NCBI RefSeq assembly: GCF_050937815.1
Contig: NZ_JACDIJ010000002.1
Span: 186,001-250,000 of the forward strand
DNA from: Treponema_C sp050937815
GTDB lineage: Bacteria > Spirochaetota > Spirochaetia > Treponematales > Treponemataceae
Length of the DNA: 64,000 bases
Direction: 5' to 3'
The translations under genes were made by a program, and so were the position numbers. Below the pieces are notes generated by a model. That model saw nothing but the letters and a program-made list of their open reading frames with translations. It made no database searches and had not been told where the DNA came from. Shown in pieces: positions 1 to 6,823 of this stretch; position 1 is the first letter of the stretch, and the number at the start of each line of letters is the position of its first letter.

Positions 1-361
1 TACCCGTCGCACCGTGACAAATCGCAGAGGCCCCCTCTTTATGCGCCGTTTCGGCAAGAATCTTTCCGATAAGCGGGCGCGCCGTCGCCGTTCCCAATAA
101 ATAAGAGCTTTCGTACACCGCCTGAGCCTTCAACGCGGGAAAAATATAGTCCTTCACATACTCTTCGCGCGCATCGACTATAATACAATCCTTTGCACCC
201 GTCGCAAGGGCACGCTTTTTTATACCGTCCCAGTCCTCTTTTTGCCCCACATTGACGCACACCGCAATCACCTCGTAGTCGAAGTTTTCGGCAAGCCAGG
301 GAATAATAACCGTCGTATCCAAACCGCCCGAATATGACAATATGATTTTTTCTTTATTCAT
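1..361 (-). CDS. argG: Argininosuccinate synthase, N-terminal part (gene cut by window edge)
   Basis: Joins citrulline and aspartate with ATP to make argininosuccinate, the penultimate step of arginine synthesis; cytoplasmic. Translating the complement from the ATG at 361 gives MNKEKIILSYSGGLDTTVII, with the SGGLDTT ATP-pyrophosphatase loop, followed by the family's AVCVNVGQ and later YLLGTATARPLIGK segments. About 120 residues are visible; the C-terminal two thirds lie beyond position 1. A Shine-Dalgarno stretch (AAGGCGG) lies about 10 bases upstream of the ATG. No other arginine genes are in the window. The family assignment is clear from the motifs. Confidence 0.95.
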   Translation of the reverse strand, partial: MNKEKIILSYSGGLDTTVIIPWLAENFDYEVIAVCVNVGQKEDWDGIKKRALATGAKDCIIVDAREEYVKDYIFPALKAQAVYESSYLLGTATARPLIGKILAETAHKEGASAICHGATG

Positions 362-450
362 AGAAACCGCCTTTTTTGTATAAATATACGTAAATTATAT
401 CATTTATACATAATTTATGCAAGCAGAGAAGGGCGTAAAAAATATTCGTC

Positions 451-747
451 TTATGCATATTTTACAGGACGGATTTTTTTCAGCTCGTCTTGCAGCAGGT
501 TCCGTTTGATTTCCATATCATATTGGGTTTGTATATTTATCCAAAATTCGGCACTTGTACCGAAATATTCGGAAAAGCGCAGGGCAGTATCTATCGTTAC
601 GGAGCGTTTCCCTTTAATAATTTCGCTTATCCGCGTTTGGTCGATAAAAGTATCTTTTGCCAGCCTATAGGCACTTATGTTCATCGGAATTAAAAAGTCT
701 TCACGCAGTATTTCTCCCGGATGAATGGGACTGATTTTTTTTTTCAT
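451..747 (-). CDS. higA: HigA-type antitoxin, helix-turn-helix
   Basis: DNA-binding antitoxin expected to neutralise the HigB-like toxin encoded just upstream and to repress their shared promoter. The protein starts MKKKISPIHPGEILREDFL, the usual opening of HigA, and has an XRE-type HTH at about residues 20-70 (RLAKDTFIDQTRISEIIKG) followed by the FSEYFGTSAEFWINIQ signature. I chose the ATG at 747 because GGGAG lies six bases before it; an earlier in-frame ATG at 774 would overlap the toxin gene. The gap from the toxin stop is 13 bases, and toxin-first order is normal for HigBA. Confidence 0.9.
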   Translation of the reverse strand: MKKKISPIHPGEILREDFLIPMNISAYRLAKDTFIDQTRISEIIKGKRSVTIDTALRFSEYFGTSAEFWINIQTQYDMEIKRNLLQDELKKIRPVKYA

Positions 748-760
748 TTCCGTCTCCCGC

Positions 761-1042
761 TCAATGATAATCAATTATTATAACGTCAAAAGCGTTTCCC
801 GCTTCCCATCTAAAACAAATGCGCCATTGCTCATTTATCCGTATAGACCATATTCCCGCCTTGTCTCCGCCGAGTTTTTCCAACCGATTTCCCGGCGGAA
901 CTCTCAAATCGTCAATATTTTTTGCTGCGTGTATATGTACTAATTTTCTTTTTGCAATGCACTGTATATCATGAGGCAAAGAACGTACAAAAAAACCGTT
1001 CCATATCTTTTCGGTGTCTTTATTTCCCCACGAGTATATCAT
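761..1042 (-). CDS. higB: HigB-type mRNA interferase toxin (RelE superfamily)
   Basis: Predicted ribosome-associated mRNA endonuclease of the RelE/HigB family. The 93 residues include the family's RLEKLGGDKAGIWSIRINEQ and WRICFRWEAGNAFDVIIIDYH segments, with the conserved basic and aromatic residues near the C-terminus. First gene of a two-gene operon with higA. The start codon has no Shine-Dalgarno sequence; a strong promoter ends eight bases before it, so the transcript should be nearly leaderless. Confidence 0.9.
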   Translation of the reverse strand: MIYSWGNKDTEKIWNGFFVRSLPHDIQCIAKRKLVHIHAAKNIDDLRVPPGNRLEKLGGDKAGIWSIRINEQWRICFRWEAGNAFDVIIIDYH

Positions 1043-1050
1043 ATATTTTA

Positions 1051-1079
1051 ATAGTACTACTGCGCAATAGTATTGTCAA
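1051..1079 (-). promoter_or_regulatory. higBA promoter with palindromic operator in the spacer
   Basis: Read on the minus strand: TTGACA (1074-1079), 17 bp, TACTAT (1051-1056). The spacer contains ACTACTGCGCAATAGT (1056-1071, plus strand), a palindrome centred on GCGC with one mismatch. Its position between -35 and -10 fits autorepression by HigA or the HigBA complex (inference). Confidence 0.75.
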
Positions 1080-1129
1080 TCGCTATTATTTTTGTAGGGG
1101 AAGGGCTTCCCCTCGCTTCCAAGGTCGCT

Positions 1130-1165
1130 CTAAGCTCCCTTGTCCGCTACCCCTTCTTTACTTGC
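1130..1165. repeat. Interspersed 36-bp repeat, copy A
   Basis: Matches 3277-3312 at 35 of 36 positions by eye and matches the right 28 bases of the copy at 1927-1954 more loosely. Core words are CTTGTCCGCT and TACTTGC. It sits between the two TA operons, preceded by a GC-rich hairpin (GGGGAAG at 1097-1103 with CTTCCCC at 1106-1112). Function unknown. Confidence 0.7.
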
Positions 1166-1231
1166 CGCGGTAAATCTCGCTGCGGTGCGTGTTTCTTAAT
1201 ATTTCTATGTAGCTCTTCACACCAAAAATTC

Positions 1232-1260
1232 TTGACAGGTATACGTCATTGGCGTATACT
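1232..1260 (+). promoter_or_regulatory. Promoter and palindromic operator of the RelE-like/NadS operon
   Basis: TTGACA (1232-1237), 17 bp, TATACT (1255-1260). An inverted repeat GTATACG (1239-1245) / CGTATAC (1253-1259) with a 7-bp centre fills the spacer and overlaps the -10, a typical layout for autorepression by the downstream antitoxin. The -10 ends six bases before the GTG start of the toxin. Confidence 0.8.
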
Positions 1261-1266
1261 AAAAGC

Positions 1267-1575
1267 GTGGAACTCATAGAAACGTCGATTTTTACAAAAC
1301 AGATAAACCGGCTTCTTGACGAAAAAACCTATGCGGAATTTAGAGAATACTTGATCTTTAATCCGCTAAAAGGAAAGCTGATTAAAGGCGGCGGCGGTAT
1401 CAGAAAAATAAGATGGAAAACGAAAAATGCGGGTAAAAGCGGCGGAGTACGAATTATTTATTTTATAAAGACGGAAGCAAAAATATATTTATTGTGTGCC
1501 TATTCAAAGCACGAGGCGGAGTCCTTGTCAAGAAGACAGATAAATATGTTGGCAAAAGTTGTTAATGATTTATAG
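1267..1575 (+). CDS. RelE/HigB2-like toxin (NadS-partner family)
   Basis: Predicted mRNA interferase. Recognisable family segments are VELIETSIFTKQINRLL near the start, the GGGGIRKIRWKTKNAGKSGGVR centre and a C-terminal IYLLCAYSKHEAESL. I start it at GTG 1267, because an upstream in-frame TTG at 1249 would lie inside the promoter spacer. GTG 1267 is also the expected transcription start, so translation would be leaderless. Its partner antitoxin follows nine bases downstream. Confidence 0.85.
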   Translation: MELIETSIFTKQINRLLDEKTYAEFREYLIFNPLKGKLIKGGGGIRKIRWKTKNAGKSGGVRIIYFIKTEAKIYLLCAYSKHEAESLSRRQINMLAKVVNDL

Positions 1576-1583
1576 GAGGTATT

Positions 1584-1898
1584 GTGTTTAAGACAAAAAA
1601 AATGAATGATGAGATGTTCGGAGAACTTATACAAAGTATACAAGAGGCCGCTTTAATTGAAAAAGGAAAACTGAAACCCTCGCGCGTTTTTAGACCGGAA
1701 CCCCTTGATATATCGGCTATACGGGGAAAAACAAATAAAACACAGGAAGAATTTGCGGCAATGCTGAATATCAGTATCGGAACTTTAAGGAATTGGGAAC
1801 AAGGCAGACGGAAACCTGACGGAGCGGCCTTATCTCTTTTAAAGATTGTTTCGGCAAATCCCGAATATGTTGAAGGAATATTACTCGGCAATTTATAA
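1584..1898 (+). CDS. XRE-family antitoxin, NadS-like
   Basis: DNA-binding antitoxin paired with the preceding RelE-like toxin. Residues 7-40 match the NadS opening (MNDEMFGELIQSIQEAALI, then KPSRVFR), and residues 50-85 hold the HTH (KTQEEFAAMLNISIGTLRNW, then EQGRRKP). The start is GTG 1584, with AGGAGG four bases upstream, so unlike the toxin it is translated from a normal ribosome site inside the operon. Length (104 residues) is usual. Confidence 0.88.
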   Translation: MFKTKKMNDEMFGELIQSIQEAALIEKGKLKPSRVFRPEPLDISAIRGKTNKTQEEFAAMLNISIGTLRNWEQGRRKPDGAALSLLKIVSANPEYVEGILLGNL

Positions 1899-1916
1899 AG
1901 GCCGCATCATTTTAAG

Positions 1917-1954
1917 GAGCTTGCTTCCTTGTCCGCTGCCCCGTCGTTACTTGC
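1917..1954. repeat. Interspersed 36-bp repeat, copy B (diverged)
   Basis: Bases 1927-1954 follow the CCTTGTCCGCTGCCCC...TTACTTGC pattern of copies A and C; the left ten bases differ. It lies just after the NadS-like antitoxin gene. Confidence 0.55.
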
Positions 1955-2103
1955 GGGCGGGAGTGCTTATTAAGTTTCAATTTCTCACGTGTCTATATAA
2001 TGCTTTTTATATCACATCTGAATAATAACAATTATTGAGTTGTGTCCGATACCTTCTGCCGCCCTGTTTGAAACGGGCAAGATTATCATTGTCGATTTTG
2101 TAT

Positions 2104-2137
2104 GAATATCCGGCTTGGGCATTTTATCCGGATATTC
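2104..2137. terminator. Hairpin, possible terminator
   Basis: GAATATCCGG (2104-2113) pairs perfectly with CCGGATATTC (2128-2137) around a 14-base loop, followed on the plus strand by a T-rich run. It is 200 bases past the TA operon, so a terminator role is only plausible. Confidence 0.4.
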
Positions 2138-2290
2138 AAGTTCTTTTTTCTGTTCGTCTGTCAGGGACGGAAAATCGATTGTTTTACAAGAATGCTGCTA
2201 CGCTTTTTTATTGTACATTTGCTATGCATATAAGTCAAATTTTCTTTTATTGTCTTTATAGGAATAAAAATTGGCATAATAAATAATATT

Positions 2291-2596
2291 TTATCTGGTG
2301 TTTTTATTATTCTTCCAAAGATGAATATACAACGAATTCCCCAAATTTGTAAAAAAAAGTAAATACCAAAATAAAGATATTTGAAATACAGAAAAGACTT
2401 CCCATATTAACCTCTCTACTGAGTGTTTATTGCACCACTTACGAATTAATTTTGAACACGGCCATCTATTATTTATAGATAAAACTCTTTTGAAGTATCG
2501 AATACAGACATTATTATCTTTCTTCTCAAAAACAAAAAAATCAAGCGGATTTTCCCAATAATCTAAAAGAACTTTAGAACTAGACTGCAGTTGCAT
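2291..2596 (-). CDS. Hypothetical protein, possible membrane segment
   Basis: I do not recognise this 101-residue product. It is rich in aromatic and basic residues, and a hydrophobic stretch near residues 65-85 (VFSVFQISLFWYLLFF) could be one membrane helix. AAGG lies about ten bases before the ATG, a weak ribosome site. It follows another small membrane protein on the same strand. It could also be a chance reading frame in AT-rich DNA. Confidence 0.35.
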   Translation of the reverse strand: MQLQSSSKVLLDYWENPLDFFVFEKKDNNVCIRYFKRVLSINNRWPCSKLIRKWCNKHSVERLIWEVFSVFQISLFWYLLFFTNLGNSLYIHLWKNNKNTR

Positions 2597-2672
2597 ATAT
2601 TTTTCGCCTTCTTTGAAGAATCTTTGTTAGCAAAATCAATATTTCTTCCCGGTATTCTTCCTGAATATATTA

Positions 2673-2876
2673 TCAATCTAACTGTCCTAGAAACCACAAA
2701 ATTAAGAAACCCAATAAAACGGCTGTCTGAAAAATAAAAAGTATAATACCGCCAATGCCATATTTTGCTTCTATATTTTTTTTCTTTCTAAAATATGGTT
2801 TCAATATAGCTATCAAAAAAATATTTATATAAATGAGAAAGGCAAAAAATATCAACAGCCATGTGCCCCAATCCAT
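2673..2876 (-). CDS. Small membrane protein, two predicted helices
   Basis: A 67-residue protein of unknown function. Helix 1 is near residues 5-25 (LLIFFAFLIYINIFLIAIL), a basic loop follows (PYFRKKKNIEAKYG), and helix 2 is near residues 42-64. A very good Shine-Dalgarno sequence (GGAAGGAGG) lies six bases before the ATG, which supports it as a real gene. Confidence 0.6.
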   Translation of the reverse strand: MDWGTWLLIFFAFLIYINIFLIAILKPYFRKKKNIEAKYGIGGIILFIFQTAVLLGFLILWFLGQLD

Positions 2877-2988
2877 AATATTCCTCCTTCCGTTTCATAC
2901 CTGGGAGGCTGCGGCAGCCAGTGGTGTAAATACAGTAACAATTTTACAATTTTCTCTCTCATTTTAGTATTATTTGTACCGATTAAGT

Positions 2989-3246
2989 TTAAATTAAGGG
3001 GCAACCGTTTTGCCGTGCCCAACGGATTACTTCGTTCATCTTTTTTTGATAACCTTTAACACCTGCGCTTTGTAACCACTGCAAATTATCGAGATCTATC
3101 CTAAAAGATACCGGCTTTTTTATCGGTTTCCAATTTCGCAGATGTCCGTCCGAAAAGGTTTCAATTTCGGGAATGTCCGAAAAATCAATGTTTTGGCGGA
3201 GCTTTGCAATTCGTTCAGCCGTAAAATTGTCTGCACCATTGTTCAT
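2989..3246 (-). CDS. BrnA-like antitoxin, no partner toxin seen
   Basis: The C-terminal half (KKPVSFRIDLDNLQWLQSAG, then KGYQKKMNEVIRWAR) has the BrnA antitoxin signature: a KP-V-x-R-D strand followed by a ribbon-helix-helix with the GYQ..N.V.R core. BrnA normally represses and neutralises the BrnT RNase encoded immediately upstream. Here the 94 bases between it and the Sir2 gene hold only repeat copy C, and nothing BrnT-like is downstream. It is probably a solitary antitoxin or the remnant of a pair. AAGGA lies nine bases before the ATG. Confidence 0.7.
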   Translation of the reverse strand: MNNGADNFTAERIAKLRQNIDFSDIPEIETFSDGHLRNWKPIKKPVSFRIDLDNLQWLQSAGVKGYQKKMNEVIRWARQNGCPLI

Positions 3247-3276
3247 AACGTTTTTCCTTTATATCGGTATCGTTGC

Positions 3277-3312
3277 CTAAGCTCCCTTGTCCGCTGCCCC
3301 TTCTTTACTTGC
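3277..3312. repeat. Interspersed 36-bp repeat, copy C
   Basis: One mismatch from copy A (1130-1165). It lies between the orphan antitoxin and the 3' end of the Sir2 gene. Confidence 0.7.
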
Positions 3313-3340
3313 GTTTGAGGAAAAGTTTCACTTCTTTTCC

Positions 3341-4090
3341 CTACACCCGAATCCGCTCAAACACCTGTCCGATGGGCTCGCGTATAAGTAAGTCGGCCCT
3401 CGTGTCGGCGGAGGTTTCGCCCTTGTTTATAAGGACGAGGCGGCTGTCCCTAAAGTAGTGAATAAGGGAAGCTGCAGGGTAGACGGCGAGGGAAGTTCCG
3501 CCTATGATGAGGGTGTCGGCGTTTCGGATTGCTTCAATGCTTTTGGTAAGCACGTCGGTGTTTAAGCTTTCTTCGTAGAGGACAACGTCGGGCTTGATGA
3601 CCCCCGCGCAGCCTGCGGTTTTTGTACAGTGCGGAATGCCGTCGGCTCCCTTGTTTTGTATAATATCTTCAAGCGAATAAAAGGCGCGGCAGTGTTCGCA
3701 GTAATTGCGTAAAATGCTTCCGTGAAGTTCGTATACAACCTCGCTTCCTGCCGCCTGATGAAGACCGTCTATGTTTTGGGTGATAACCGCCTTAACCTTG
3801 CCCGCTTTTTCAAGTTCGGCAAGTTTTATATGCGCGGGGTTCGGTTTTGCTCCCTGAACGATGATTTTTGCGCGGTAAAAGCGGTAAAATTCGGCGGTTT
3901 GTGCATAAAAAAAGCTGCGGCTTAAAATCGTTTCGGGCGGGTAGCGCCACTGTTGGTTGTATAAGCCGTCGGTGCTGCGGAAGTCGGGAATGCCGCTTTC
4001 GGTTGAAACGCCCGCTCCGCCGAAAAACACGACGGAAGAGCTTTCGTCTATAATTTTTTGAAGTTTTTCTACCGATTCGCTGTCGCTCAT
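3341..4090 (-). CDS. cobB: NAD-dependent protein deacylase, Sir2 family
   Basis: Removes acetyl or other acyl groups from protein lysines using NAD+. Visible motifs: GAGVSTESGIPDFRS (NAD site), TQNIDGLHQAAGS, the catalytic HGS motif (ELHGSILR), a four-cysteine zinc site (CEHC, then CTKTAGC), IKPDVVLYEE and IIGGTSLAVYPA. About 249 residues, a normal bacterial length. I choose ATG 4090 over an in-frame GTG two codons earlier, because the promoter's -10 ends six bases before 4090. The transcript would be leaderless. Confidence 0.93.
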   Translation of the reverse strand: MSDSESVEKLQKIIDESSSVVFFGGAGVSTESGIPDFRSTDGLYNQQWRYPPETILSRSFFYAQTAEFYRFYRAKIIVQGAKPNPAHIKLAELEKAGKVKAVITQNIDGLHQAAGSEVVYELHGSILRNYCEHCRAFYSLEDIIQNKGADGIPHCTKTAGCAGVIKPDVVLYEESLNTDVLTKSIEAIRNADTLIIGGTSLAVYPAASLIHYFRDSRLVLINKGETSADTRADLLIREPIGQVFERIRV

Positions 4091-4096
4091 ACACAC

Positions 4097-4125
4097 AGTA
4101 TGCGCCCGAAAAATGTCCCTGTCAA
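4097..4125 (-). promoter_or_regulatory. Promoter of the Sir2 gene (leaderless type)
   Basis: Minus strand: TTGACA (4120-4125), 17 bp, CATACT (4097-4102), then six bases to the ATG at 4090. No Shine-Dalgarno sequence fits between. Confidence 0.75.
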
Positions 4126-4172
4126 GACGGAAAAGCGGGGCTGCGGCCGGAGAGCCTCCCGAACGGTACCGG

Positions 4173-5015
4173 CTAACGGCGCGGATAGACGTATTCTTCA
4201 GCGCGTTCAGCCGGACTTATCGATTCCACAAGGATTTGCGGTTCGGGATTTCCGTGATAAGTGCCTACGGAAAGGGTGCCGCTCACGGTTACCCATTTCC
4301 CTTTTTCCAAATTATGCGCGTTATCGTAACGGCAAATAAGGCCGTAAGGTACAAGGTCGGCGGCACAGCACACCATAAGAAGGCGGGCGGGAATAAATTC
4401 GTTTTCTTTCATAAATTGACTGTCATAAAAAATCATACCCGTAATTTCAATATGCCAGCCGTCAAAATCAGCGGGGTGTTTATAAACGGCATCCGTCCAA
4501 TCCAAAAAATCATCATTATGCACGGTAATACTGCGGTTTTCGGCATCATAGCCTGCAAGCTTTGTATAGGGCTTGGGCTTTTTTTGTAAAAGAGAGTCCT
4601 CATCGATTTCTTTTTTTTGTACCGGGAAAGCTTTGTTTTCCGCCGGAGGATTTAAAAACGGATTCATTGTTTCGGCAAGGGCGGGCGGAGCGGAGCGTGA
4701 TGAAAACGCCGGGGAGCCTGCAAAGGAAACCTTGTCTATGCCGGTTTTTTCAAGCGGTAAGAGCATGAGTACAAGCGGAATAAGCAATACAAAAACCGAT
4801 GTCGCAGAAAGCGGATAATGCGCTTCTTTCGAACTTTTAAAGGCCGAAAAGCTCCACAAAAACATAATCGCCGCCGTAAATATAAGCCAGGGCTTTATGC
4901 GCGGCGTAACGTACACAAGATATCCGCCTTCGATAACGGATTTTAAAAGAAAAAAGCCGAATACGGCGCATGCTGCAGCTTCAATATAAAGCTGTATGCG
5001 TTCTTTTTTAGTCAC
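4173..5015 (-). CDS. DUF1980/TIGR03943 membrane protein (YcgQ-like)
   Basis: Partner protein of the adjacent DUF318 permease; this gene pair is common in bacteria (ycgR-ycgQ in Bacillus). The N-terminus carries about three membrane helices (from ACAVFGFFLLKSVIEGGYL to a segment near residue 95). The C-terminal half is a soluble domain with WHIEITGMIFYDSQF and an ARLLMVCCAADLVPYGLICR stretch containing a Cys-Cys pair typical of the family. Start is GTG 5015: GGAGG is seven bases upstream and the GTG overlaps the permease stop by GTGA, so the two are translationally coupled. Transported substrate unknown. Confidence 0.8.
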   Translation of the reverse strand: MTKKERIQLYIEAAACAVFGFFLLKSVIEGGYLVYVTPRIKPWLIFTAAIMFLWSFSAFKSSKEAHYPLSATSVFVLLIPLVLMLLPLEKTGIDKVSFAGSPAFSSRSAPPALAETMNPFLNPPAENKAFPVQKKEIDEDSLLQKKPKPYTKLAGYDAENRSITVHNDDFLDWTDAVYKHPADFDGWHIEITGMIFYDSQFMKENEFIPARLLMVCCAADLVPYGLICRYDNAHNLEKGKWVTVSGTLSVGTYHGNPEPQILVESISPAERAEEYVYPRR

Positions 5016-5938
5016 AGTAAAGCCTCCAGGCCCGAAAGCATTGCGCCGAGCACTACAAGATAACACACCGTAAATGACGATATAAGCAGGCGGAAGGTAA
5101 AGCGCTTACTAAAGCCGCTTGAAAGCATAAGCATGTTTTTAATATCCATCATCGGGCCAAAAACGAGGAAACCCATAACCGAACCGAGCGAAAAGCGCGG
5201 GATAAAGGTTCTGCCTATAACCGCATCCGAGGAAGAACACAGCGAAAGCAAAAAGGCAAAGCTCATCATAATAAATAAAGAAAGCGCTTTACCCGTGTTT
5301 CCCGTAATCAGGGGAAGTTTTCCGCCGAGGGTTTGAAAGGCCGCGGAAAGAGCCGCCCCGATTATAAGATAAGAGCCGACTTCAAAAAACTCGCGCCTTG
5401 CGTGCTCCAAAAAATGAACGAGCGTATTGAAGGCCCCTGCGTGCGGCTTTTCCGTATGTGAATCCGTTCCGGCTTCACAGCATGAGCAGGTACAGGAAGA
5501 TTCGGTTTCTCCGTGTTTGAGGGGATTATGCGGTTTTTTAATTAAAAAAGACAGACCGGTCAGTACCGCACAGACAATGCCCAGCAAGGCTCGCGCCGCA
5601 ACAATGCGCACATTGCCGCCGAAAGCGTAGTAGGTGGAAAGGATAACCACGGGATTTATAACCGGAGAGGCGCACATAAAAACGATTGCCGACGTGAGCG
5701 GAATACCTTTTTTTACAAGCGAGCGGAACACGGGAATCGAAACGCAGTCGCAAACGGGAAGACAAAATCCTCCGATTAAGGCAAAGACAATACCGCCTGC
5801 AAGGTTTTTCGGAAAATACCGCTCTATAAAGCGGCGCGACACAAACATTCCTATAAGAGAGGATAAAAGCACTCCCGTAATTAAAAAGGGAAAGGCCTGT
5901 AAAATAATTCCTAAAAAAGCTTGAATTGTTTGACTCAT
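5012..5938 (-). CDS. Predicted permease, DUF318/ArsP_1 family (YcgR-like)
   Basis: Polytopic inner-membrane permease, about 308 residues and eight hydrophobic segments. Family marks are FPFLITGVLLSSLIG, the LPVCDCVSIPVFRSLVKKG motif with two cysteines, and FMCASPVINPVVI. A cytoplasmic-looking loop near residues 150-175 is rich in Cys and His (SSCTCSCCEAGTDSHTEKPH) and could bind metal. Family members export organoarsenicals or have unknown cargo, so the cargo is open. ATG 5938 is chosen because the protein then begins as family members do (MSQTIQAFLGII) and a promoter lies just upstream; an ATG at 6025 would add 29 residues. Confidence 0.82.
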   Translation of the reverse strand: MSQTIQAFLGIILQAFPFLITGVLLSSLIGMFVSRRFIERYFPKNLAGGIVFALIGGFCLPVCDCVSIPVFRSLVKKGIPLTSAIVFMCASPVINPVVILSTYYAFGGNVRIVAARALLGIVCAVLTGLSFLIKKPHNPLKHGETESSCTCSCCEAGTDSHTEKPHAGAFNTLVHFLEHARREFFEVGSYLIIGAALSAAFQTLGGKLPLITGNTGKALSLFIMMSFAFLLSLCSSSDAVIGRTFIPRFSLGSVMGFLVFGPMMDIKNMLMLSSGFSKRFTFRLLISSFTVCYLVVLGAMLSGLEALL

Positions 5939-5951
5939 AAGAAGACTTCGG

Positions 5952-5980
5952 ATTATATACAAAAAAAAGCCGTAAGGCAA
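5952..5980 (-). promoter_or_regulatory. Promoter of the permease/DUF1980 operon
   Basis: Minus strand: TTGCCT (5975-5980), 17 bp, TATAAT (5952-5957). It predicts a 5' leader of only about six bases before ATG 5938, without a Shine-Dalgarno sequence. Confidence 0.6.
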
Positions 5981-6113
5981 GTAAGCTGCAAATCTTATCG
6001 ATTTTATCGTTGTCAATACGTTCATCTTGATATATACTGCAAATATGCTCGAAAAACATCGATACTTTAAGCGGATGTATACTTAAAAATCATATGTCAG
6101 GGGTTCTCGGATA

Positions 6114-6716
6114 ATGCGGACATTTGAAATAGAAATTATTGAAGGTCACGATCCTTCATCGTATTTTTGGTTTCATCCTGCCGTTTTGAAAAAGAATAAA
6201 GAAGATGACGTTTTTGATGTTAAATTGTACGCGGATGAGATTTCCATAGAAGAAGATGATATTCTTCATTTTCTGTACTATTTTTTTAAAAAATATTTTG
6301 ATACCGACCTTGAATACAATGTAAAACGTGATTACTATGATATATCGCGCGCCGTTCCTGCGGAGTTTGAATGGTATTTGGAATATAATTTTTACACGTA
6401 TGAAGCAATGGAACGTATGCTGAATGAGATAGATACCTATGCCGATTTATTTGAAAACGATTATGATAATCCCTTGACCGATGAGTTAAAAAAATCTATG
6501 GCGCCTCATTTTAATTACATATCGGATGATGAAGTCATAAATCTCGAAGAATACATTCAAAAAGGATACGTCCCAAAAGAACCCGATCGAGCGGAAAAAT
6601 GTATGCGCGAAAATATAGGCTGCGCAATAGATTTTTACAAACGTTTTACCGCACGAATGCGGAAAATGATGAATGATAATCCCGACGCTTGCGTGATTGC
6701 GATTATGGGACCCTAG
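6114..6716 (+). CDS. Hypothetical acidic protein
   Basis: I do not recognise this 200-residue protein. It has no signal peptide or membrane helix, is very rich in Asp, Glu, Tyr and Phe (SIEEDDILHFLYYFFKKYFD), and its last third has a cluster of charged residues near FYKRFTARMRKMMND. AGGGG lies about ten bases before the ATG. It is a single gene closed by a bidirectional-looking hairpin at 6764-6804. Probably cytoplasmic. Confidence 0.7.
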   Translation: MRTFEIEIIEGHDPSSYFWFHPAVLKKNKEDDVFDVKLYADEISIEEDDILHFLYYFFKKYFDTDLEYNVKRDYYDISRAVPAEFEWYLEYNFYTYEAMERMLNEIDTYADLFENDYDNPLTDELKKSMAPHFNYISDDEVINLEEYIQKGYVPKEPDRAEKCMRENIGCAIDFYKRFTARMRKMMNDNPDACVIAIMGP

Positions 6717-6763
6717 TCTGCGACGCCGGGCAAATCACGCCGGTATCAGCAGCGGATGTAAAC

Positions 6764-6804
6764 GCAAAGAAGACCGATATTTTGCAATCGGTTTTCTTCT
6801 TTGC
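6764..6804. terminator. Hairpin between convergent genes
   Basis: GCAAAGAAGACCGAT (6764-6778) pairs with ATCGG...TCTTCTTTGC (6787-6804) with a three-base bulge. It lies between the hypothetical gene (+) and the flavoprotein gene (-), so it may end transcripts in both directions. Confidence 0.6.
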
Positions 6805-6823
6805 GCTCCGAATTTTATTGATT

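Larger units (their letters stand above)
1899..2290. other. Gene-free stretch, 392 bp
   Basis: No convincing coding sequence. It contains repeat copy B (1917-1954) and one strong hairpin (2104-2137). The rest is AT-rich sequence in which I see no promoter-gene combination. Confidence 0.5.

Noticed and set aside
1130..3312. Chromosomal-integron interpretation of the TA patch (T. denticola has an integron)
   Set aside because: I found no integrase gene, and the repeats lack the GTTRRRY/RYYYAAC core sites and the folding expected of attC.
4113..4589. 158-codon plus-strand frame opposite the DUF1980 gene
   Set aside because: It is wholly antisense to a well-supported gene, with no family resemblance and no ribosome site.
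5538..6059. 173-codon minus-strand frame overlapping the permease
   Set aside because: It is the permease gene read in another frame; its composition is arginine- and cysteine-rich noise.
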